Below are positions 17,507 through 26,536 of a stretch of 64,000 nt of DNA, in pieces; position 1 is the first letter of the stretch, and every line of letters begins with the position of its first letter. Source of the stretch: an uncultured Planctomycetota bacterium (lineage in GTDB: Bacteria; Planctomycetota; Phycisphaerae; UBA1845; Fen-1342); assembly GCA_900696525.1 (NCBI GenBank), contig CAADGL010000021.1, positions 124,001-188,000 of the forward strand, in the 5' to 3' direction. Under the pieces are notes generated by a model. It saw only the letters and a list, made by a program, of their open reading frames with translations. It ran no database searches and was not told the DNA's origin. The position numbers and the translations under genes were made by a program.

Positions 17507-19507
17507 TCACTGCGGACGATGCGTCTCGGTGTCTTCATTGACGTCCAGGCCCAGGCGCCCGGGAAGTTGGTGGAGATCGGGGTGGTCGTAGCGGCCGCGC
17601 TCGGTCGGGCCCTTCTCGACCTCGACTGGCGCCCCGTGCGTGCGCACCCAGAGGTCGTTGCGCACGGCCTTCACTTCCCAGTAGACCTTGCCGTGCGGAG
17701 CGCCGCCGGCGACGCGGAAGCGATTGTCGATGATCTCTTCGGCGGCATGCAGTCCCGGCATCGAGGCGCCGGCGGCCGTGAGCTGAATCCGCGAATCGCG
17801 GTTGATGTCCTGGAAGTACGCTGGCAGCTCGACCGTCGCCTCTCCGTCGGCATCGAGCCGGACCGCGCCACTGTAGATGTTGAGCGGCTCCGGCCCTTCG
17901 GAACAGTAATGCTTGAGGAACTTCCCCTGCGGATCGAGCGGGTGATCGATGACGAAGGCCTTGGTGCCGCTGGCGCCGAAGTTGCCGGCGGCGTAGACTC
18001 CGTAGCCAGCGCTGTTGTTGTTCAACCCGCGCACGGCGAACGTCAGGCCGCTCGTCGCTCTCGATTCGCCGTAAACGGCGCGGCCGTTCGTGCTGGATGT
18101 GTCGCCGAAGACGCCGTAATTGACGCCTGTTTCGGAATCGACCAAGCCGTAGACGCCGCGGCCGGTCGTGCTCTTGGCGAGTCCATACACACCCGAGGCG
18201 CCGCCGGCCGACGCCAGCGCGCTGCCCTGCACGCCGCGCCCGAGCCCGCTGTTGGACACACCCATGACGCCCGGCGCAGCGCCGCTTACGGACGAATTCT
18301 GACCCTGCACGCCGATGGCGCCTGGCCCGTTGACTTCGCCGTACACGCCCGTTCCCGTCGTGCTGGAGGCGCTGCCGTAGACGCCATACGTAAGACCGGT
18401 GGCGGCGGTGGCGAGGCCGAACACGCCGCGGCCGCTGGTGCTTGAGCTGCGGCCCATGGCTCCATAGCTCGTCCCAACGGCCTGATGGGCATCGCCGAAG
18501 ACGCCGACAAACGGGCTCTCGCCGAAGACGCCATAGCATCCGGCGGCGACGGTGCGGCCATACACGCCATAGTTGGTGCCGGAGGCTGACAGCGCCTCGC
18601 CAAGCACGCCGCTGCCGCTGGTCCCGTAGCTAATGAAATGCCCGCCGGCGCCGCTGCCGTTCCCCGCCGAGGCCACGCCGAAGACGCCGGTGGCGTTCTC
18701 CGCGGTCGTCTCGCCGCGGACGCCGGTGGTCGACCCCGTTCCCCAGACGCCGTGCAGTCCTTCGCCGAAGACGCCGGTCCAGTTCACCGATCGACCGTGC
18801 ACGCCGTAGCTCACGCCTGCGCCGCCGCTGGCCTGGCCGAAAACGCCGCGTCCGGTAGAGCTGACACTCTCGCCGTAGACGCCGTAGTTGACGCCCGAGC
18901 CGGCGGTGGCCTGCCCGAAGAGTCCGCGGCCGGTCGTTCCATGCGCGACGCCATACACACCGGACCCGCTCGCGGTGTTGGACGCCATGATGGTGCGAGT
19001 CAGGGTGCTCTCGACGTGCAGCCGGGCCGCCGGCGCGGCAACGCCGATGCCCACGGACCCGGGGTTGGCGCTGAAGATGTCGTCGGCGACAGCGGTCCAC
19101 AGTCCGTCCCCCGCGCCGCCCAGCGCGTAGAGAGCGTAGGGCACGGCGGAGAGCGGCTGGCGCGGCGCGAGGATCGTGAATGGGCCGCCGCCCGCAGACC
19201 GAACCTCGATCTGAAGCCAGCGCGGCTGACCATCGAACGGGGTTGTGCCGAAGTCCAGTTGCAGCGCAATCAGCCCGTCCGCGACGGGTACGGCCTCGGC
19301 GACGAAGGGCTCGCCGACCTGGTTGCCTCCCCCCGCCGCGTCAAACAGTCTGAGAACGAAGTCGTAATCGCCGTCGGCGGGCTGCCCCGCGTCTGACAGG
19401 CGCCCCTGGTACGTGAAGGCCGTCTGGCTCTCGGCGAGTGCCGGCGCGGCGAGCATGCCGGCGACCAGCAGGAACCTCGCGGCAAGTCTGATATTGAACG
19501 AGCGCAT
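17507..19507 (-). CDS. large secreted repeat protein (TAFTYQG N-terminal module, GVYG/GRGVFG repeats)
   Basis: Signal peptide; TAFTYQGRLSDAGQPADGDYDFVLRLFDA..PRQPLSAVPYALYA; many ~15-25 aa YGVYG/TGRGVFG repeats. Confidence 0.8.
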   Translation of the reverse strand: MRSFNIRLAARFLLVAGMLAAPALAESQTAFTYQGRLSDAGQPADGDYDFVLRLFDAAGGGNQVGEPFVAEAVPVADGLIALQLDFGTTPFDGQPRWLQIEVRSAGGGPFTILAPRQPLSAVPYALYALGGAGDGLWTAVADDIFSANPGSVGIGVAAPAARLHVESTLTRTIMASNTASGSGVYGVAHGTTGRGLFGQATAGSGVNYGVYGESVSSTGRGVFGQASGGAGVSYGVHGRSVNWTGVFGEGLHGVWGTGSTTGVRGETTAENATGVFGVASAGNGSGAGGHFISYGTSGSGVLGEALSASGTNYGVYGRTVAAGCYGVFGESPFVGVFGDAHQAVGTSYGAMGRSSSTSGRGVFGLATAATGLTYGVYGSASSTTGTGVYGEVNGPGAIGVQGQNSSVSGAAPGVMGVSNSGLGRGVQGSALASAGGASGVYGLAKSTTGRGVYGLVDSETGVNYGVFGDTSSTNGRAVYGESRATSGLTFAVRGLNNNSAGYGVYAAGNFGASGTKAFVIDHPLDPQGKFLKHYCSEGPEPLNIYSGAVRLDADGEATVELPAYFQDINRDSRIQLTAAGASMPGLHAAEEIIDNRFRVAGGAPHGKVYWEVKAVRNDLWVRTHGAPVEVEKGPTERGRYDHPDLHQLPGRLGLDVNEDTETHRPQ

Positions 19508-19624
19508 GCTATCCTCCAATCAGCGACCCGAGCGGTGCGGAGCGCCGCGCTCCAGGTTTTCGCTTGGCTACAGCGCCACGGGGCGCTAGAGTAACGTGAG
19601 CCCATCGGGGCACTTGGCCCTACC

Positions 19625-20245
19625 GTGGAGTCAGTCCGTATTCCGGCCGCCGGAACCGCCAGACCTGTCGGGGGAATCGTGTCCGACGAACTCATCACGC
19701 GCACGCTGATGGCGGCCAGCCGCGGCGAACCGCGCGCGGCGGACGAGCTGCTGCCGCTGGTCTACGACGAGCTGCGGCGGTTGGCGCACGCGCGCCTGGC
19801 CCGTGCCCCGCGCGGGACGACGCTGCAACCCACGGCGCTGGTTCATGAGGCGTATCTGCGGCTCGTCGGCGACCGGGACCCCGGCTGGAACGGCCGCGCT
19901 CATTTCTTCGCAGCCGCCGCCAGGGCCATGCGTAACATCCTCGTGGACCGGGCGCGGCGGAAGGCGAGCGTCAAGCACGGGGGCGGGCGCAGGCGGGTGG
20001 CGATGGACGACGCCGACCTGCCGATCGAGCTGCCCAACGAGGACGTCCTGGCGCTGGACGAGGCGTTGACCAGGCTCGAAGCGGCCGACCCGCGCAAGGC
20101 GAGAATCGTGATGCTGCACTACTTCGGCGGCCTGACGCTGGAGGAGACGGCCGAGGCCCTGGACACCTCGCCGCGCACCGTCGAGCGCGAGTGGCGCTTC
20201 ACGCGCGCCTTCCTGTTCACGCAACTCGCGGGTCAACAGGCGTAG
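19625..20245 (+). CDS. ECF-type RNA polymerase sigma factor
   Basis: LLPLVYDELRRLAHARLARAPRGTTLQPTALVHEAYLRL; sigma4 LEETAEALDTSPRTVEREWRFTRAFL; alternative GTG start at 19679. Confidence 0.88.
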   Translation: MESVRIPAAGTARPVGGIVSDELITRTLMAASRGEPRAADELLPLVYDELRRLAHARLARAPRGTTLQPTALVHEAYLRLVGDRDPGWNGRAHFFAAAARAMRNILVDRARRKASVKHGGGRRRVAMDDADLPIELPNEDVLALDEALTRLEAADPRKARIVMLHYFGGLTLEETAEALDTSPRTVEREWRFTRAFLFTQLAGQQA

Positions 20246-20343
20246 TCCCGCGCGGCGGCGTCGGGTGTTGGCCCGACCACCGGGTCTCGTGCGGAGATGG
20301 CGGTCGGCGCTGCCTCTTCTCGTACTGTGTGTCGGGTGACTGC

Positions 20344-23300
20344 ATGGATGGCGCGCGGATTCAGCAGGCCGAGCAGATTTTCCGCGAGTTGCTGGCGGTC
20401 GACCCTGGGCAGCGCTCGTCGTTGCTGGTGACGCGCTGTGCCGGCGACGAGCCGCTGCGCGCGTTCGTCGCGCGATTGCTCGACCACGACGCCGCCGGCA
20501 TGGGCGACTTCATGCGCCGCCCCGTCATCGCCGGCCTGCCCGCAGCACTCGGCCTCGAAACGCCCCGCCGCGTCGGAAGCTACACCGTGCTGCGCGAGAT
20601 CGGGCGCGGCGGCATGGGGGTGGTGTACGAGGCCCAGCAGCTCTCGCCGCGCCGCACGGTGGCGCTGAAGCTGATGCCGCACGGGCCGGCGAGCGAGGAT
20701 GCGTTGCGGCGTTTCCGACAGGAGGCCGAGGCGCTGGGGCGTGTCGAGCACCCGGGCATCGCCCGCATCTACGAGGCGGGCAGCGCCGAAGTGACGACGG
20801 ACACGGGCGCCAATGCGGCGCGGCCCTTCCTGGCGATGGAACTCGTCAGCGGCGAGACGCTGGCGGAGCACGCGCGCCGGCGGCGGCTCGGCGTGCGAGA
20901 GCGGCTGGAGTTGCTGGCGCGCGTCTGCGACGCGGTTCACCACGCGCACCAGAAAGGCGTGATTCACCGCGACCTCAAGCCCGCCAACATCCTCGTCAAC
21001 GACCAGGGGCAGCCAAAAGTGCTGGATTTCGGCGTGGCGCACATCATCGCCGACGACCCCGCGTCCGCCGCCATGCGCACCAGCACCGGGCAACTGCTCG
21101 GCACGCTCGCCTTCATGAGCCCGGAGCAGCTCGCCGGCAACCCATGGCGCCTCGACACGCGCAGCGACGTGTACGCCCTCGGCGTCGTCGCCTTTCACCT
21201 GCTCACCGGCCGCCTGCCCTACGACGTCGCCGACCTTCCCATCGCCGCTGCCGCCCGCCGCATCGCCGAGGACCGCCCCCTGCCATTGGGAACCGTGGAT
21301 CGCGCCCTGCGCGGCGACGTGCAGACGACCGTCGCCAAGGCGCTTGAGAAAGACCCTGCGCAGCGCTACGCGTCCGCCCACGCGTTCGCGGAGGACATCC
21401 GCCGCTGTCTGCGCGATGAGCCGATCGCCGCCCACCCGCCCAGCGTGCTCTACCAGTGGGGTAAGTTCGCTCGCCGGAACCGCGCGCTCGTCGGCGGTCT
21501 CGCCGCTGCCTTCGCCTCGCTGCTGATTGGCCTGTCGGCGGCGGCGTACGGACTGGCCTGGGCCTCGCACGAGCGCAACGAGAAGGCCGCCGCGCTCCAA
21601 GCCGAAACGCTCGCCCGGGCTGAAGCCGAGGCCGTGGCGGCGTTTCTGGCCGACATGCTCAGCGCCGCCGACCCCAAACGCGACGGGCGCGAGGCGCGTG
21701 TGATCGACGTGCTGGACGCGGCCGCTGCGGGCGTCGACGAGCGTTTCAACGCGCAGCCCCTGCCGCAGGCGCGCGTGCGCCACGTCATCGGCACAACCTA
21801 CCAGTGGCTCGGCGCGTACGACCGGGCGGAGCCGCATCTGCGCTGGGCGCGGCAGACGCGCCAGGAGCTGCTCGGCGAGCGCCACCCCGACGCCATCGAG
21901 TCGTTGCACGAGCTCGGAGCGCTCTACAACGAATGGGGACGTTTCGCCGACGCCGAACCGCTCAACGTCCGGGCGCTCCAGCTCTCCCGGGCGGTGCACG
22001 GCGACGTCAGCCCGCAGACGCACGCCGCCACCCACGAGCTGGCTTTGCTGTACTCGCGCCAAGGGCGCTACGCCGAGGCGCTTCCGCTTCAGAAGGAGGC
22101 GCTCGCGCTCAGCCGCCGCCTGCTCGGCGAGGACCACGCCGCCACGCTCACCAGCGCTAACGGCCTGGGCGTGCTCTATCGACGTCTCGGACGCTACGAC
22201 GACGCGCTCGCCGTGTACGATGCGACGCTCGCGGCCCGGCGGCGCACGCTCGGCGCCGAGCACGCCGACACGCTGGTGTCGATGAATAACCTGGCGCACC
22301 TCTACCGGGCGCTGGGCCGTTACGACGAAGCCCTCGAGCTCCACGCGCACACCCTCGAAACGCGGCGCCGCGTGCTCTCCGACGCCCATCCGCACACGAT
22401 CATGTCGATGGACAATACCGCGATGGTCCTGGCCGACCTCGAGCACTACGACCAGGCCCGCGCCCTGCACCTCGAAGCCCTCGAACACAAGCGCCGCATC
22501 TACGGCGACGATGCGCCTGAGACGCTCGTCAGTCTGAACAACCTCGCCGTGGCCTGTACCGGTCTCGAAGAGTACGATCAGGCCGCGCAGATTCACGAGC
22601 GCGTGCTCGCCACGCGCCGCCGCGTGCTCGGCGACGAGCACCAGGAAACCACCATCTCGATGGACAATCTCGCCCAGGTGCTTCTCAAGCTCGGCCGGCT
22701 CGACGACGCCCGGGGTCTCTTCCAAGAGTCGCTGGAAGCGCGCCGCCGCGCGCTGGGCGAGCGGCATCCGCTCTTCGCCGAAAGCAACCTGCGCCTCGGC
22801 CGGCTCCTGCTGGCCCAGGGCGATCCGGCCGCCGCGGCCGAGCGCCTCGACGTCGCCCTGGCCGTTCTCAGCGCCACGCTGCCGCCGGAGAATCAGAAAG
22901 TCCGCCAGGCGCGGTTCGCGCTCGCCCGGGCGCTGCACCTTCTGGATCGTCACGACCAGGCCGAGCCGCTGCTGCGCGCCGCGCTCGACATGGCCGCGCG
23001 CCAGGACGGGTTCGCCGCTGAATGGGTCCGCGTGAGTCTGATGCTGGCGGCGGTCCTGGCCGCCCAGGAGCGCCACGAGGAGTTGGATGAACTGATCACG
23101 GGGGCGTTCGAGAGAGCACTCACGTTGGATGGGCGCGCCCGGACCGACGCGGCAGGCGCGTTCGACGAACTGCTCGAGACCCTGCGCCGCCTGGGCCGGA
23201 CGGACCTTGCCGACGAGTGGGAGAACCGGCGGCGACGGTTCGACAGAGCCGACGACGGCGCCGGGGCGCTGCCAGGCGGCGGCCCCGGGCGCCGTCAGTC

Positions 23301-23637
23301 GCAGGTTCTACCCATTCACTCGCAGGTCGTGCCGAACGCCGCCAGCAGCACGCCGAGGTCCGATTGGTTGACAACGCCGTCGCCGTCCACGTCGCCCACG
23401 CACTGCGGACCGCTACAGCCGAAATCGCCGAGCACGATGCCCAGGTCCGACTGGTTGACCGCGTTGTCGGCGTTGAGGTCTCCCGGGCACGGCGGCAGCA
23501 CCTCGATGAGGGCCGCGGCGCGCGTGTTCGGTACTGGCTCGGCGGTGACGACGATCTGGTCGAGGTCGTTGAGCGCCGTCCGCAGGGCGAACGGCGTGCC
23601 GAATGTCGCGACGAGCGTACCGGTCAGGTCGGTGTAG
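20344..23637 (+). CDS. Hanks-type Ser/Thr protein kinase with TM helix and kinesin-light-chain-like TPR repeats
   Basis: HRDLKPANILVNDQGQPKVLDFGVAH; ~42-aa TPR repeats (LGERHPDAIESLHELGALYNEWGRFADAEPL...); C-terminal ~110 aa runs antisense to the next gene. Confidence 0.88.
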   Translation: MDGARIQQAEQIFRELLAVDPGQRSSLLVTRCAGDEPLRAFVARLLDHDAAGMGDFMRRPVIAGLPAALGLETPRRVGSYTVLREIGRGGMGVVYEAQQLSPRRTVALKLMPHGPASEDALRRFRQEAEALGRVEHPGIARIYEAGSAEVTTDTGANAARPFLAMELVSGETLAEHARRRRLGVRERLELLARVCDAVHHAHQKGVIHRDLKPANILVNDQGQPKVLDFGVAHIIADDPASAAMRTSTGQLLGTLAFMSPEQLAGNPWRLDTRSDVYALGVVAFHLLTGRLPYDVADLPIAAAARRIAEDRPLPLGTVDRALRGDVQTTVAKALEKDPAQRYASAHAFAEDIRRCLRDEPIAAHPPSVLYQWGKFARRNRALVGGLAAAFASLLIGLSAAAYGLAWASHERNEKAAALQAETLARAEAEAVAAFLADMLSAADPKRDGREARVIDVLDAAAAGVDERFNAQPLPQARVRHVIGTTYQWLGAYDRAEPHLRWARQTRQELLGERHPDAIESLHELGALYNEWGRFADAEPLNVRALQLSRAVHGDVSPQTHAATHELALLYSRQGRYAEALPLQKEALALSRRLLGEDHAATLTSANGLGVLYRRLGRYDDALAVYDATLAARRRTLGAEHADTLVSMNNLAHLYRALGRYDEALELHAHTLETRRRVLSDAHPHTIMSMDNTAMVLADLEHYDQARALHLEALEHKRRIYGDDAPETLVSLNNLAVACTGLEEYDQAAQIHERVLATRRRVLGDEHQETTISMDNLAQVLLKLGRLDDARGLFQESLEARRRALGERHPLFAESNLRLGRLLLAQGDPAAAAERLDVALAVLSATLPPENQKVRQARFALARALHLLDRHDQAEPLLRAALDMAARQDGFAAEWVRVSLMLAAVLAAQERHEELDELITGAFERALTLDGRARTDAAGAFDELLETLRRLGRTDLADEWENRRRRFDRADDGAGALPGGGPGRRQSQVLPIHSQVVPNAASSTPRSDWLTTPSPSTSPTHCGPLQPKSPSTMPRSDWLTALSALRSPGHGGSTSMRAAARVFGTGSAVTTIWSRSLSAVRRANGVPNVATSVPVRSV

Positions 23638-24698
23638 CCGCGCTCCTTCGTCCAGAGCAGCAGCGACGGCTCGTATTGCTCGGTCAGCGCCTGAACCAGC
23701 ATATGCCCGTGGTTGTTCAGCGCCAGGGGCCGCGCCGCGGCCTGGCCTTCGGGCAGATCGATGAGCGTGACCTCGAACGTCTTGGCGTTCAGCAGGTACG
23801 GCCGCGTATCGCCTTGCGGGCTCACCCGCGTGCCGGCGACCACGCCCGACTCGCTCAGCACGTCCGTCGTGACGTACGCCGCCTGCGGATCGACCCACGC
23901 ACCGATCATCACCGGGCAGAAGAAGAACACGAGGACTCCGTTCGGCCGTCCGAGCTCGTCCACGACTTCGCCGATCATGTACTCCTCGTTGTTGATCGCG
24001 ATCAGTTGGCTACTCACCCCCCACTGCCACGGAATGAGCTGCATGAGGAAGCCCTGCGCGTGCCAGAACGCCGCCCGCCGGCTGCCGTCCGGCATCTGCG
24101 CCCAGCCGACGATCGCCCCGTTGTCGGTGATATCCGAGGCCCAGCTCTCCGGCCCGCCGAAGGACTGAAGCGGCGTCATGCCGGCGTCATCGGTGTAGCG
24201 GAAACCGCCCAGCCGAAGCTCGGGCCCGGCCTGCATATCCCAGACGCCGACGATGTCGCCGGCGTTGTTCACCGCGTTCACCTGTCCCCACTCGCCGGCG
24301 AATCCCGCGACGCTGAACATCGGCTGGCCGGCACCGGCGCGAAAGACCCGGCGGAAATAGTAGGCGCCGTCCTGAATGATGCCGATGCCCGCTACCTGGC
24401 CGACTTCGTTCAGGGCCTGCACGTCGCTGTGATGAAAACCGAGCGTGTCCAGCGGCGTCAACGGCCCGGCCCCCTGCGAGACGAACGCGTGCATTCCTCC
24501 ACCGGCGATGAACGGATGGCCCGACTGCCCCCCGATCAACCCGGCGCCGTTGATCTGGACGGCCTCGGTGCTGCCGCCGGCCAGCGATCCGAGCGGGGTC
24601 GCGCGGATCCGCGGGACGTCGGCATTGGCGGCGGTCGTGACAAGGGCGACGGCCCAGGCCGCGGCCCAACGGCTGGTTCGGGAAGCGAGCGGCGACAT
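23316..24698 (-). CDS. secreted HAF-repeat-like protein with C-terminal paired dockerin-like repeats
   Basis: Signal peptide; LNEVGQVAGIG / VNNAGDIVGVW / ITDNGAIVGWA repeats; GDLNADNAVNQSDLGIVLGDFG and GDVDGDGVVNQSDLGVLLAAFG. Confidence 0.75.
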   Translation of the reverse strand: MSPLASRTSRWAAAWAVALVTTAANADVPRIRATPLGSLAGGSTEAVQINGAGLIGGQSGHPFIAGGGMHAFVSQGAGPLTPLDTLGFHHSDVQALNEVGQVAGIGIIQDGAYYFRRVFRAGAGQPMFSVAGFAGEWGQVNAVNNAGDIVGVWDMQAGPELRLGGFRYTDDAGMTPLQSFGGPESWASDITDNGAIVGWAQMPDGSRRAAFWHAQGFLMQLIPWQWGVSSQLIAINNEEYMIGEVVDELGRPNGVLVFFFCPVMIGAWVDPQAAYVTTDVLSESGVVAGTRVSPQGDTRPYLLNAKTFEVTLIDLPEGQAAARPLALNNHGHMLVQALTEQYEPSLLLWTKERGYTDLTGTLVATFGTPFALRTALNDLDQIVVTAEPVPNTRAAALIEVLPPCPGDLNADNAVNQSDLGIVLGDFGCSGPQCVGDVDGDGVVNQSDLGVLLAAFGTTCE

Positions 24699-24975
24699 TT
24701 CGGCATCCTTTCGTGCGGTTGACCGTGCCCCGGCTGCCGGGCGACGGGAGTTCACCCAAACACCAGAGGGCCCAGTGGCAACCGGCGTTCCCATTGGCGG
24801 GAAAGTGGCAGAAAGGAAGTTTGAAACTGCGTCCACGAGCGGCAGGACACTTCGGTCGCTTGTCTTATCCTATTCAAAAAGAGCAAGTTACGGACAGGCG
24901 CAGGAATGATGGGGCAGCGGAAGCCGAGGATTCGTCGAGAGTCGGAACGCTTGGAACCACAGCGCGGCCGCCGGA

Positions 24976-25602
24976 CTATTCCGCAATATGTGGTGGAGGA
25001 TCGCCGCAATTGGATGCGGCCGCTCTCGGGGAGCGAACGAACAGCTCCACCCGCATTTTCCCAAAGACGCGCTGATCGGCCTGTCGCAGCTCCCGGTGCG
25101 CCCGCCGGCCGAAATCCGTCGCCGATCCATGCCGGAACACGAGGACGCCATCCACGGCGAGCCGCGGTGCCAGGCGCTCGAACAGGTCGCACACGCGCCG
25201 CGGCTCCACGTCGGCATAGGGCGGATCGGCGAAGATGAGGCCGAAGCCGGAGGCGGTTGGCGCTTCGAGGCGCATCGTCCAGGCGTTCGCGGAGCGCACG
25301 CAGGCGGTGGGCGGGCTGAGCCGCAGCTTCTCGAGATTCGCCCGAAGCGCCCGCAACGCCTCGCGCCCGACTTCGACGAAGGTGCACGAAGCGGCCCCGC
25401 GCGACAGGCATTCGATGCCGATCGCGCCGCTGCCGGCGAAGAGGTCGAGCACGTCCACCGCGGGCAAGCGTCCCAGCGTCTGAAACCGATGGCCGAGAAT
25501 GTTGAAGAGGGATTCCTTGACCTGGTCGGTTATGGGCCGCGTGTCGCGGCCCGGCGGCGCGAGCAGCGTCGCGCCTCGAAACTCGCCGGCGATCACGCGC
25601 AT
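24976..25602 (-). CDS. rsmD: 16S rRNA (guanine(966)-N(2))-methyltransferase
   Basis: MRVIAGEFRGATLLAPPGRDTRPITDQVKESLFNIL; VLDLFAGSGAIGIECLSRGA; FADPPYA. Confidence 0.92.
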   Translation of the reverse strand: MRVIAGEFRGATLLAPPGRDTRPITDQVKESLFNILGHRFQTLGRLPAVDVLDLFAGSGAIGIECLSRGAASCTFVEVGREALRALRANLEKLRLSPPTACVRSANAWTMRLEAPTASGFGLIFADPPYADVEPRRVCDLFERLAPRLAVDGVLVFRHGSATDFGRRAHRELRQADQRVFGKMRVELFVRSPRAAASNCGDPPPHIAE

Positions 25603-25680
25603 GGCTTTTTCGTCCGACTGTGGCGCGGGCGGCAGCGTCCGCGAACTGATGGACCCGCACGTCGCGGCCGATGAAACCGG

Positions 25681-26469
25681 GTGATGATACACGACCTGCG
25701 CAGCATTCTCGACGGCTGGGAGTATGAGCCAGGAAAGATATCCGTGCGCAAGATTATCGGGCGCGACGGGCGCGAGAAGCTCCAGACGCGCGTCGATCTC
25801 GGGCTGCTGCAACTCGAGATGACCGGCCGCCCGGACGGCCTGCGGCCGCACGGCTGCGAGTCGTTCCTCGACTTCATCGAACAGCGCCTGCGCCAGCACG
25901 CCGCCGGCCGCGGAAAGGGCGCCCCGGACGAGGGATTCACGATCTCGGCGGAGGAATGCCGCGAGCTGCGTCACGAGGCGCACCTGTTCTACCAGCGGTT
26001 CCTGTCGCTGTTCGTCCTGGAGGACTTCGAGGGCGTCGAACGCGACACGAGCCACAATCTGCGCATCTTCGAGCTGTGCCGCTGCTACGCCGCCGGCGAG
26101 GCGGACCGTGCGGCGTTGGAGGGCCAGCGGCCGTACGTGATCATGATGAACGTGCGCGCCCAGACCTACGCCGCCCTCAGGCGCCGCGAGTACGAAGCGG
26201 CCAGTGCCCGGGTCGAGGACGGCCTGCTGCGGCTGCGTGGGAGTGGCGAAGAGGACAGCGGCGCCTGGGGCGGCGCCGGCGACGAGCGCCCCGAGCTGAA
26301 GGTGCTCGCCGCGCTGCGTCAGGAAGTCCTGGAGCGCATGCCGCCCGACGCCGCCCCGCGCCTGCGCTGGGAGCTGGAAACGGCCCTGGAGCGCGAGGAC
26401 TACGAGCGCGCCGCGCAGTTGCGCGACCGCCTGTCGAACAGCCGCAGCAAGCACCCGCCGGCGGCGTGA
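25681..26469 (+). CDS. UVR motif-containing protein (paralog of 10910..11686)
   Basis: VDLGLLQLEMTGRPDGLRPHG; C-terminal EREDYERAAQLRDRLS. Confidence 0.72.
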   Translation: MMIHDLRSILDGWEYEPGKISVRKIIGRDGREKLQTRVDLGLLQLEMTGRPDGLRPHGCESFLDFIEQRLRQHAAGRGKGAPDEGFTISAEECRELRHEAHLFYQRFLSLFVLEDFEGVERDTSHNLRIFELCRCYAAGEADRAALEGQRPYVIMMNVRAQTYAALRRREYEAASARVEDGLLRLRGSGEEDSGAWGGAGDERPELKVLAALRQEVLERMPPDAAPRLRWELETALEREDYERAAQLRDRLSNSRSKHPPAA

Positions 26470-26536
26470 GCGCCGCCAGCGCTGGCGCCGGCCAGCCGAC
26501 CCGGAGCCGCGCGGCGGACCCGCACCGCCGCGCCGA

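Noticed and set aside
20233-23076. 947-aa minus-strand ORF
   Set aside because: Antisense to the Ser/Thr kinase, whose motifs are unambiguous.
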